Program-made: the position numbers and the translations under genes
From: Streptomyces regalis
GTDB lineage: Bacteria > Actinomycetota > Actinomycetes > Streptomycetales > Streptomycetaceae
DNA: 45,089 nt
NCBI RefSeq assembly: GCF_001509475.1
Contig: NZ_LLZG01000392.1
Span: 1 to 45,089 of the forward strand
Direction of reading: 5' to 3'
The notes under the pieces: model-generated
Told to the model about the DNA's origin: nothing
What the model saw: the letters and a program-made list of their open reading frames with translations, nothing else
Databases searched by the model: none
Part shown: positions 39,781 through 45,089 of the stretch, in pieces
How the letters are laid out: each line of letters begins with the position of its first letter
How positions within the stretch are numbered: the first letter of the stretch is position 1

Positions 39781-40494
39781 CTAACGGCGCAACGCCTCCG
39801 GTTTCCCGGCCTCCACAGGCTGTGCGGAGTCCAGATGCGCCCACACGATCAGCCGGTGACTGTGCCCCCACTCCGGATCACACGTGGTCAGGGTCAGATA
39901 GCGGCCCTCGCGCGTATACCCCGACTTACGTGGCACAGGGTCGATCACCTCAACGTCCGAGGGGAGGGTTTTGTAGGGGCCTTTGTCGATCCGATACGTG
40001 AACCAGGTCGTTCCGTCCGTCAGCACCACCGCGTCGCCGCGGCGCAGCCTGGGGAAGTCCTTGAAGGGATCGCCGTACGTACGCCGGTGGCCGGCCACCG
40101 AGAAGTTGCCCTTCTGACCGAGCTGGGCGGTGTTCGCGTAGTGGCCGAGCCCCTTCTTCAGCGTCTTGGTGGCGGTGCCTTCGAGAACCGGCTTGTTCCA
40201 CGTGAAACCAAGGCGCGGGATGTACATGATCGCGAAAGGCCTGTCCACGGTGTACGGGGCAGGCTTCGGCGGACTCGCCTGCGAGCTCTCACTCGGACTC
40301 GCGGTGCCGCCGGGTGCCGCGGGCGTCGGGCGTACCGCCCCGTGCGCCCACTGCTCCTGTAACTGATCGATCTGGTCGTCCATGACGCTGTCGGCCTTCA
40401 CGCCGGTCCAGAACAGCACATAGACGACAAAAAGAACGATCACCGTACCGACGGTGATACACAGCTCGCTGACGGTCCTGACGACGACACGCAC
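39781..40494 (-). CDS. Third class E sortase
   Basis: A 237-residue sortase. One N-terminal membrane helix (about residues 7-31, VSELCITVGTVIVLFVVYVLFW) is followed by an Asp/Gln/Pro/Ser-rich spacer (residues 40-80). The barrel has His136 (SVAGHRRTYG), Cys205 (TLTTCDP) and Arg214, with the same 69- and 9-residue spacing as the two other sortases. The GTG start has GGAG seven bases upstream. It lacks the long cytosolic extension. A parS-like sequence (40195-40208) lies inside the gene and encodes FTWN. Substrates unknown. Confidence 0.9.
   Translation of the reverse strand: MRVVVRTVSELCITVGTVIVLFVVYVLFWTGVKADSVMDDQIDQLQEQWAHGAVRPTPAAPGGTASPSESSQASPPKPAPYTVDRPFAIMYIPRLGFTWNKPVLEGTATKTLKKGLGHYANTAQLGQKGNFSVAGHRRTYGDPFKDFPRLRRGDAVVLTDGTTWFTYRIDKGPYKTLPSDVEVIDPVPRKSGYTREGRYLTLTTCDPEWGHSHRLIVWAHLDSAQPVEAGKPEALRR
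40195..40208. promoter_or_regulatory. parS: parS-like site inside a sortase gene
   Basis: GTTCCACGTGAAAC differs by one base from the perfect parS GTTTCACGTGAAAC. It is exactly the reverse complement of the site at 44654-44667. It lies within the third sortase gene. One-mismatch parS sites are known to bind ParB in Streptomyces (recalled). Confidence 0.75.
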
Positions 40495-40513
40495 CGGCAG
40501 CTCCAGAGAAGGC

Positions 40514-41290
40514 TCACTCCACGGGCTTGGCGTACTGCAGATCCACTGTGCCCGAGTAGCCCGGCAGAGTCACCGTCCCGTCCTCGGTGACTTTCCAGCC
40601 GAGACCGTAGACATTGACGTACACCATGTAGTTCTGGATCGCCCGCGAAGCCGCCAGCGCCTTCTGCATCTTCTCCGGATCGCCAACCGCTGTGATCTTG
40701 TACGGCGGTGAGTAGACCCGGCCCTGGAGGATCAGCGTGTTGCCCACGCAACGGACCGCGCTCGTGGAGATCAGCCGCTGATCCATGACCTTGATGCCCT
40801 TGGCGCCGCTCTGCCACAGCGCGTTGACGACGGCCTGGAGGTCCTGCTGATGGATGACCAGGTAGTCCGGCTGCGGCTCGGGGTAACCGGGGAGCTTGGC
40901 GGTGGCGTCCGGCGGGGCGTCGTTGAGCGTGACCGTGATCGCCTCGCCCGTCAGCCTCTGCGTACCCGCGCTCTGCTCCAGCGCCGCCAGCTTGTCGTCC
41001 TCGGCCTTGGTACTGCCGTCGTCCCGCTCAGCCAGCGCCTCCACGTCGTCACGCAGGGCAGCGTTGGACTCGTTGAGCTCACCGTTCCCGTGACTGCGCT
41101 CCTGAATCAGGTCCGAAAGCTTCAGGAGCGAGGCATCCGTACGGATATTAGTGCCCTTGGCCGTATTGAAACTGGTAAAGAAAATGAGCCCCGCCAGAGC
41201 GAAGACAGCCGCAGTCAGCACCCGCACCGGCCGAAAGCGGCCGCGGACAGGGCTGGATCCTGACCCGGGGGAGTCGGCAGAATTGCTCAA
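40514..41290 (-). CDS. DUF881 family membrane protein
   Basis: A 258-residue protein with a basic cytosolic N-terminus, one membrane helix (about residues 23-42, VLTAAVFALAGLIFFTSF), a coiled coil (about 55-110, including ERSHGNGELNESNAALRDDVEALAERDD) and a DUF881 domain. The latter has LTGEAITVTLNDAPP, YLVIHQQDLQAVVNALWQSGAKGIKVMDQRLI and RCVGNTLILQGRVYSPPYKITAVGD. The family lies near division and septum genes in Gram-positive bacteria; role unclear. Start is a TTG at 41290, rare here, preceded by AAGGAG and AAGGG. It is divergent from crgA across 141 nt, which suits a cell-division context. Confidence 0.85.
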   Translation of the reverse strand: MSNSADSPGSGSSPVRGRFRPVRVLTAAVFALAGLIFFTSFNTAKGTNIRTDASLLKLSDLIQERSHGNGELNESNAALRDDVEALAERDDGSTKAEDDKLAALEQSAGTQRLTGEAITVTLNDAPPDATAKLPGYPEPQPDYLVIHQQDLQAVVNALWQSGAKGIKVMDQRLISTSAVRCVGNTLILQGRVYSPPYKITAVGDPEKMQKALAASRAIQNYMVYVNVYGLGWKVTEDGTVTLPGYSGTVDLQYAKPVE

Positions 41291-41431
41291 CGTACCCTTA
41301 TCTCCTTCGGCGCCGCGGAAGCACTACGCTAACGGACGCCCGGGGGAGCAATCAGAGTCCCCTTGTACGCTGCCCCGAGCCAGCCACAGTTCCCTGCGCG
41401 GCCACGCAGCGCATCGACAGGAGAGACCCTC

Positions 41432-41686
41432 GTGCCGAAGTCACGTATCCGCAAGAAGGCCGACTACACGCCGCCGCCGTCCAAGCAGGCGACCGCCATC
41501 AAGTTGAACAGCCGCGCCTGGGTCGCACCCGTGATGCTGGCCATGTTCTTGATCGGCCTCGCCTGGATCGTCGTCTTCTACGTGACCGACGGTTCGCTAC
41601 CCCTCGACGCGCTGGGCAACTGGAACATCGTGGTGGGCTTCGGCTTCATCGCCGCCGGGTTCGGCGTCTCCACACAGTGGAAGTAG
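41432..41686 (+). CDS. crgA: CrgA: septation inhibitor membrane protein
   Basis: An 84-residue protein starting [16 protein letters not shown] with two membrane helices (about residues 31-51, [20 protein letters not shown], and 62-80, [20 protein letters not shown]). This matches CrgA, which acts at the division site and, in Streptomyces, delays FtsZ ring formation during sporulation septation. GTG start at 41432 with CAGGAGAG upstream. Divergent from the DUF881 gene; followed by a 326-nt non-coding gap with DnaA boxes. Length and both helices agree with known CrgA. Confidence 0.96.
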   Translation: MPKSRIRKKADYTPPPSKQATAIKLNSRAWVAPVMLAMFLIGLAWIVVFYVTDGSLPLDALGNWNIVVGFGFIAAGFGVSTQWK

Positions 41687-41769
41687 CGGTCGCAGCGGCA
41701 GCCGAAGCGGCAGTCGAAGCGACGGCCACTTCGTGGTGAACACACCTGTGCCCAGGGCTATCCGCTGAG

Positions 41770-42003
41770 TTATCCACAGCCGTTTTCCACAGTGTTGAAA
41801 AAGAAAAGACGATCTGTGGATAACTCATCGGCCGTTGACGCCGGTGTGACGGAACTACCGGTCAACCACTCCGGACCGAAAACTTGTTCGCCCCCTGCCT
41901 GACCTGCGAAAACACTGGTCAGTGACAGGGGGCACAGTTGTTCCCGCACGGTATGCACAAGATCCGCCACCCGCTGTGGACAACAGCTGGCTCACGTGGA
42001 TAA
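41770..42003. promoter_or_regulatory. Cluster of five DnaA-box-like sequences between crgA and the rhomboid gene
   Basis: TTATCCACA at 41770-41778; TTTTCCACA at 41783-41791; TGTGGATAA (TTATCCACA on minus) at 41815-41823; TGTGGACAA (TTGTCCACA on minus, the Streptomyces consensus) at 41975-41983; CGTGGATAA (TTATCCACG on minus) at 41995-42003. An A-rich stretch (41797-41808) lies between boxes two and three. The genes on either side are convergent, so it is not a gene promoter. S. coelicolor has such clusters outside oriC that titrate DnaA (recalled: D78, H24, H69); this may be one of them or its equivalent. Confidence 0.8.
41890..41933. terminator. Convergent terminator hairpin inside the DnaA-box cluster
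   Basis: GCCCCCTG and CTGACC pair with GGTCAG and CAGGGGGC around a 12-nt loop, with a small asymmetric internal loop (C against TGA): 14 pairs in all. It lies between the left three and right two DnaA boxes and between the convergent crgA and rhomboid genes. Confidence 0.7.
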
Positions 42004-42012
42004 AGGCCCTGC

Positions 42013-42897
42013 TCAGGTGAGCTGCAGCGTCCTCAACGCGGTCATCAGGACGACGGCGGCCACTACCACCGCGCACGTGCCGTACTGGACCAGCGTTCGA
42101 CGCTGACGCGGGGCGTGGACCATGGCGTAGCCGATGACGACGCCGGCGACGAGGCCGCCGATGTGGGCCTGCCAGGCGATGTTGTTCCAGCCGAAGGTGA
42201 GGATCAGGTTGATCGCCAGCAGGGCCATGATCGGCCGCATGTCGTACTGGAGGCGACGCATGAGGACGGCAGTGGCGCCGAAGAGGCCGAAGATGGCGCC
42301 GGAGGCGCCGAGCGAGGCGCTGCTCGGGGCGGCCAGGAGGTAGGTGAGGGCGCTGCCCGCGAGGCCGGAGCAGAAGTAGAGCGCGAGGTAGCGGGCGCGG
42401 CCGAGGGCGGCTTCGAGGGGGCCGCCGAGCCACCACAGGCTGAGCATGTTGAAGGCGATGTGCCAGATGGCCTCGTGCGTGAACATCGAGGTCACGAGGC
42501 GCCACCACTCGCCTTGGGTGACGCCCTCGGTGGGGTTGAAGGGGGCGGGGGGCCAGGTGCCGATGAGGACGAGGTCGTTCAGGAGTGTGGTGCTGGTCTG
42601 GACGGCGATGAAGACCGCGAGGTTGATCCCGATGAGGATCTTGGTGAGGAGGCGGGGGTCGGCGGTGACGGTGCCGCCGGCGATGGTGCGGGGGCGGGCG
42701 GCGCCCGGGGCGTGTCCGGTGCCGGAGCCGCCGCGGACGCAGTCGGGGCATTGGAAGCCGACGGAGGCGCTGACCATGCAGTCAGGGCAGATCGGGCGGT
42801 CGCAGCGGGTGCAGCGGACGCCGGTCTCGCGGTCCGGGTGGCGGTAGCAGAAGGGCAGGCTCTGCGCGTCCTGCGGGCTGCCTGCCGGCTGGTCCAT
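42013..42897 (-). CDS. Rhomboid-family intramembrane serine protease with N-terminal zinc-binding module
   Basis: A 294-residue protein. The N-terminus (residues about 17-54) has Cys/His pairs FCYRHPDRETGVRCTRCDRP, CPDCM and FQCPDC, a B-box-like zinc module. A Gly/Pro/Arg linker leads to six membrane helices. The rhomboid catalytic dyad is Ser199 (GASGAIFG) and His245 (AHIGGLVAG), with HEAIWHIAFNM on the earlier helix and GEWWRLVTSMFTH before it. It cleaves membrane proteins within the bilayer; target unknown. ATG at 42897 chosen with AGGGGAC upstream; an alternative start lies 13 codons earlier. Convergent with crgA. Confidence 0.93.
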   Translation of the reverse strand: MDQPAGSPQDAQSLPFCYRHPDRETGVRCTRCDRPICPDCMVSASVGFQCPDCVRGGSGTGHAPGAARPRTIAGGTVTADPRLLTKILIGINLAVFIAVQTSTTLLNDLVLIGTWPPAPFNPTEGVTQGEWWRLVTSMFTHEAIWHIAFNMLSLWWLGGPLEAALGRARYLALYFCSGLAGSALTYLLAAPSSASLGASGAIFGLFGATAVLMRRLQYDMRPIMALLAINLILTFGWNNIAWQAHIGGLVAGVVIGYAMVHAPRQRRTLVQYGTCAVVVAAVVLMTALRTLQLT

Positions 42898-42941
42898 GCG
42901 GTCCCCTAGGTCGTCGTGCGCGATGCACGTCCTCAATGCAC

Positions 42942-42973
42942 CGCCCCGCTCATCCTTACGGACGAGCGGGGCG
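42942..42973. terminator. Hairpin between cyclophilin and rhomboid genes
   Basis: CGCCCCGCTC (42942-42951) and GAGCGGGGCG (42964-42973) pair perfectly around a 12-nt loop. It lies 28 nt after the stop of the minus-strand cyclophilin gene and before the rhomboid start, so it probably ends the former. The U run (GTTTGG) is on the plus strand. Confidence 0.7.
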
Positions 42974-43000
42974 TTTGGTTCCCTGGGGGAGGTGTCGGAC

Positions 43001-43534
43001 TCAGCCTTCGCGGGTCTCGACGAGGACCGACTCGATGACGACGTCGTTGACGGGGCGGTCGGTGCGCGGGTTGGTCTGGGTGGTCGCGATGGCGTCGATG
43101 ACCTTCTGGCTGGCGGGGTCGGTGACCTCGCCGAAGATGGTGTGCTTGCGGTTCAGCCAGGTCGTCGGGGAGACGGTGATGAAGAACTGCGAGCCGTTGG
43201 TGCCCGGGCCGGCGTTGGCCATGGCGAGCAGGTAGGGCTTGTCGAAGCGGAGGTCGGGGTGGAACTCGTCCTGGAACTGGTAGCCGGGGCCGCCGGTGCC
43301 GTTGCCGAGCGGGTCGCCGCCCTGGATCATGAAGCCGCTGATGACGCGGTGGAAGACCGTGCCGTCGTAGAGCTTGGCGGTGGACTTCTCACCGGTGGTG
43401 GGGTTCGTCCACTCACGCTCGCCCTTGGCGAGCTCGACGAAGTTCTTGACCGTGATCGGCGCGTGGTTCGGGAAGAGCCGGACCTGGATGTCGCCGTGGT
43501 TGGTCTTCAGGGTGGCGTAAAGCTGCTCGGCCAC
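43001..43534 (-). CDS. ppiB: Peptidyl-prolyl cis-trans isomerase, cyclophilin type
   Basis: A 177-residue cytosolic cyclophilin: LYATLKTNHGDIQVRLFPNHAPITVKNFVELA at the start, FHRVISGFMIQGGDP with the catalytic Arg of FHRV, then MANAGPGTNGSQFFIT and HTIFGEV, the active-site wall. All the residues of a proline isomerase are in place. It has no signal peptide. The GTG at 43534, with GGAAGG upstream, is taken as start; the frame runs on to 43618 but the upstream part lacks family character. It should speed folding of cytosolic proteins. Alone, with a hairpin after it. Confidence 0.93.
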   Translation of the reverse strand: MAEQLYATLKTNHGDIQVRLFPNHAPITVKNFVELAKGEREWTNPTTGEKSTAKLYDGTVFHRVISGFMIQGGDPLGNGTGGPGYQFQDEFHPDLRFDKPYLLAMANAGPGTNGSQFFITVSPTTWLNRKHTIFGEVTDPASQKVIDAIATTQTNPRTDRPVNDVVIESVLVETREG

Positions 43535-43861
43535 GATCTGCCTTCCGTTGTCTTCCTGTGACCCCCCGATCCTCGCACGGCCGGGGAGTCGCGTCGCCCG
43601 CCGCTTGTTCATCGGCACGCAACGGGGGCGATCCCTTGCAGAAAACTGCTCGACTGGTCACGGGACAGGGCGCGCTGCGCGGGGATCCGTGGCATTGTCG
43701 ACGACAAGCTCCCGTTGCCCCGTATTGATCCGCTATTGCGCTTGATCTACTCCATCCGCACCCATATGCCTGCCTTCACATGCTGTGGAGCGGTCGGGGA
43801 GGCATGATCCGTAAAAGGGTGGAGAGTCGAAATACCGTACGCCACCGAGGAGGAGGATCCC
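43535..43861. other. Non-coding gap between ppiB and the DUF5324 gene
   Basis: 327 nt without a gene I can support. It contains the odd palindrome TTGTCGACGACAA (43695-43707; 6-bp arms around one A). A possible -10 for the downstream gene (TACCGT) lies about 20 nt before its purine-rich GAGGAGGAGG. Nothing else is clear. Confidence 0.5.
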
Positions 43862-44575
43862 GTGACCCGCATCGACAGCGTGCGCGCCGCGACCGGCTCG
43901 GCGAAGGACAGCGTGCTGCACGCCGCGGAAGTGGTGGCGCCCTACGCCGACACTGCCAAGGACAGGGCCGCGCACTACGCACACGAGGCACGCGTACGGC
44001 TCGCGCCGAAGGTGTCGCAGGCCACCGAGCAGGCCCGCGCGCAAGCCCTGCTGCAGTACGGCGCGCATGTCGCGCCGCGTCTGGAGCAGGCCCGTGCGCA
44101 TGTGCCGACGAAGGTCGACCTGGCCGCTCATGAGGCGGCCGTCCGTACGCGCAAGGCGGCCCGGCAGGCCGCCGACTATTCCCGGCCGAGGATCGAGCAG
44201 GCGGTGGCCGCGGCCGGGCCCGTCAGGGGCGAGGCCGCTGCGCGCGGTGCGGCCGCGCTGGCCGCGCTGCGCGGTCAGGTCTCGCCGAAGGAGATCGAGA
44301 AGCTGGTCCGCAGGCATCAGCGGCGTGCCAAGGCCGGCCGTGCCGCGAGGGTGCTGGCGGTGGTCGGTGCTCTCGCAGGTGGTGCCTTCGCCGCCTGGAA
44401 GTGGTGGGACAAGCAGGCCAACCCGGACTGGCTGGTCGAGCCCCCTGCCGCGACCGAGGTACCCGCGTCGAACGGTCTCACCTCTGTGGACGGTTCCGGC
44501 CAGTCCGTTCTTGATCCTGAGGTCCAGGCGAAGGAGGCCGAGGAGGAGGCTGCCCGGCGCGACGAGGGCCGGTGA
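43862..44575 (+). CDS. DUF5324 family protein, helical and membrane-associated
   Basis: A 237-residue, Ala/Arg/Glu-rich helical protein. Residues 1-150 are mostly long amphipathic helices with repeated HEARVRLAPK, YGAHVAPRLEQARAHV and HEAAVRTRKAARQAADYSRPRIEQAVAAAG, somewhat like apolipoprotein or LEA-like repeats. A hydrophobic helix (VLAVVGALAGGAFAAWKWW, about 163-181) is followed by an acidic tail (LDPEVQAKEAEEEAARRDEGR). It matches my memory of DUF5324, a streptomycete family of unknown role. The GTG start has GAGGAGGAGG just upstream. Transcribed alone and ended by the hairpin at 44610-44651. Confidence 0.82.
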   Translation: MTRIDSVRAATGSAKDSVLHAAEVVAPYADTAKDRAAHYAHEARVRLAPKVSQATEQARAQALLQYGAHVAPRLEQARAHVPTKVDLAAHEAAVRTRKAARQAADYSRPRIEQAVAAAGPVRGEAAARGAAALAALRGQVSPKEIEKLVRRHQRRAKAGRAARVLAVVGALAGGAFAAWKWWDKQANPDWLVEPPAATEVPASNGLTSVDGSGQSVLDPEVQAKEAEEEAARRDEGR

Positions 44576-44609
44576 CGTGTAGGCCGGTGACGGTCGGCAT
44601 GTCGAACTG

Positions 44610-44651
44610 CGCCGTGGGGCGGGGGACTTGAGGGTCCCCCGCCCCACGGCG
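44610..44651. terminator. Perfect 18-bp hairpin between convergent genes
   Basis: CGCCGTGGGGCGGGGGAC (44610-44627) and its full complement (44634-44651) enclose the loop TTGAGG. It lies 34 nt after the DUF5324 stop and 27 nt before the end of the minus-strand gene at 44679. It has no clear U tract. It directly abuts the parS-like site. Confidence 0.88.
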
Positions 44652-44653
44652 AT

Positions 44654-44667
44654 GTTTCACGTGGAAC
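44654..44667. promoter_or_regulatory. parS: parS-like site behind the hairpin
   Basis: GTTTCACGTGGAAC, one base from GTTTCACGTGAAAC; its flanks extend the palindrome (GATGTT...AACATC, 44651-44670). It starts 2 nt after the hairpin and lies between convergent genes, so here the site is not inside a reading frame. One of three parS-type sites in the window. Confidence 0.8.
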
Positions 44668-44678
44668 ATCGGCTGGGC

Positions 44679-45089
44679 TCAGGGGAAGGCCGGTCTGTTT
44701 TGCGGGGAACGGCGTGCGGGGTCGTGGGTTCGGGGGCGTGACGGCAGGGGGTCGAGCTTGTGGCTGCGCTGCGGAGTGTCCTGGACTGCCGGGACGGGTG
44801 TGGCGAGGGCGCGTATGCGGTCGGTGAAGTCGGGGTCGGGGAGGGGGAGGTCCAGGTCGTCGTCGACGTAGGCGACGGCGGCGGGGATGTAGTGCAGGAC
44901 GGCGTTGACCGGGTCGGGGACGGGCGAGGTGTCGGGCTTGAGGGCGCGCAGGACGCGCAGGGTGGTGCTGATCTCGTCCTCGGGCTCGGGGCTTGAGTCG
45001 TCGATGCGGATGGTGGCGTCGACCACGGGGGTGTTCTGGTGGTGGGGGTTCTCGCCCTGGGGGTGCCCACCCTGGGGGTCGTCGTCCTG
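44679..45089 (-). CDS. C-terminal part of an unknown protein (partial, open at right edge)
   Basis: The minus-strand frame is open to the right end of the window (137 codons visible). It begins within Asp/Gln/Gly/His/Pro/Asn low complexity (QDDDPQGGHPQGENPHHQ) and continues VVDATIRIDDSSPEPEDEISTTLRVLRALKP. Then come VNAVLHYIPAAVAYVDDDLDLPLPDPDFTDRIRAL and a Pro/Arg/Ser-rich tail. No family recognised; a GTG at 45026 could be a start but codon use is even before it. An overlapping frame on the same strand (Ser/Thr/Pro-rich) is judged a shadow. Confidence 0.6.
   Translation of the reverse strand, partial: QDDDPQGGHPQGENPHHQNTPVVDATIRIDDSSPEPEDEISTTLRVLRALKPDTSPVPDPVNAVLHYIPAAVAYVDDDLDLPLPDPDFTDRIRALATPVPAVQDTPQRSHKLDPLPSRPRTHDPARRSPQNRPAFP

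Noticed and set aside
41990..42003. CACGTG core (TGGCTCACGTGGATAA) as a fourth parS
   Set aside because: Outside the CACGTG core it shares few bases with GTTTCACGTGAAAC. It fits a variant DnaA box better.
41687..42012. Replication origin (oriC)
   Set aside because: It has five boxes, but dnaA and dnaN are not beside it and Streptomyces oriC has many more boxes. A titration-type cluster is more likely.
44657..45070. Ser/Thr/Pro-rich minus-strand frame at the right end
   Set aside because: It overlaps a frame with a more protein-like composition that stays open to the window edge, and its product is only frame-shifted low complexity.
1..45089. CRISPR array, transposase or integrase
   Set aside because: No regularly spaced repeat-spacer pattern and no frame with such motifs was found on either strand.

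Overview
This is a piece of a Streptomyces (or very close actinomycete) chromosome. GC is very high with GC-rich third codon positions, and many genes start with GTG or overlap by ATGA/GTGA. Streptomyces-type genes include crgA, class E sortases, the FHA/PP2C/SEDS/PBP/PknB cluster and DUF5324. Three ParB-binding (parS-type) sequences and several DnaA boxes suggest the window lies near the replication origin, but oriC and dnaA are not in it. From memory the gene order resembles the S. coelicolor SCO382x-SCO385x region; I could not check this.

Layout. (1) 1-3.8 kb: the end of a low-complexity membrane protein, a quinone-oxidoreductase-like enzyme, and a DrrAB-type ABC exporter. (2) 3.8-11 kb, minus strand: a branched-chain 2-oxoacid dehydrogenase operon (E1 alpha, E1 beta, E2), then a MobA-like/DUF6457 fusion, a MoeA-like protein and a K+ channel with an RCK domain. 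A parS site lies in the moeA/channel overlap. A divergent Lrp/AsnC regulator faces the operon. (3) 11.7-15.9 kb: TetR regulator, 3-hydroxyacyl-CoA dehydrogenase and divergent PaaN-like aldehyde dehydrogenase. A near-perfect 20-bp palindrome lies between the last two, and its core recurs upstream of the bkd operon. (4) 16-24.4 kb: RNA methyltransferase, HTTM and DUF5819 proteins (one operon), acyl-CoA dehydrogenase with a KstR-like box, rhodanese, J-domain-like protein, DUF2252 protein, and the HxlR/azoreductase pair. (5) 24.6-26.9 kb: GT87-like membrane glycosyltransferase, DUF1304 protein and tRNA-Leu(CAG).

(6) 27.4-35.6 kb, plus strand: the growth and cell-wall signalling cluster fhaA-fhaB-pstP-rodA-pbpA-pknB. 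It couples a PASTA kinase and its phosphatase to FHA phosphopeptide readers and a SEDS/class B PBP peptidoglycan synthase pair. (7) 35.8-36.8 kb: a lone gene between two strong hairpins, encoding a DNA-binding-like N-terminus, a coiled coil and an Mrr-type nuclease domain. It is the best candidate here for an undescribed system. (8) 36.9-41.7 kb: three class E sortases, a PabA/TrpG glutamine amidotransferase, a 53-residue membrane protein, a DUF881 protein and the division inhibitor CrgA. (9) 41.7-45.1 kb: a non-coding gap with five DnaA-box-like sequences around a hairpin, then a zinc-finger rhomboid protease, a cyclophilin, a DUF5324 protein, a parS site behind a large hairpin, and a truncated unknown gene.

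No CRISPR array, transposase, prophage or complete biosynthetic gene cluster was seen. All functional calls come from reading sequence and recalled family motifs; no database search was run.
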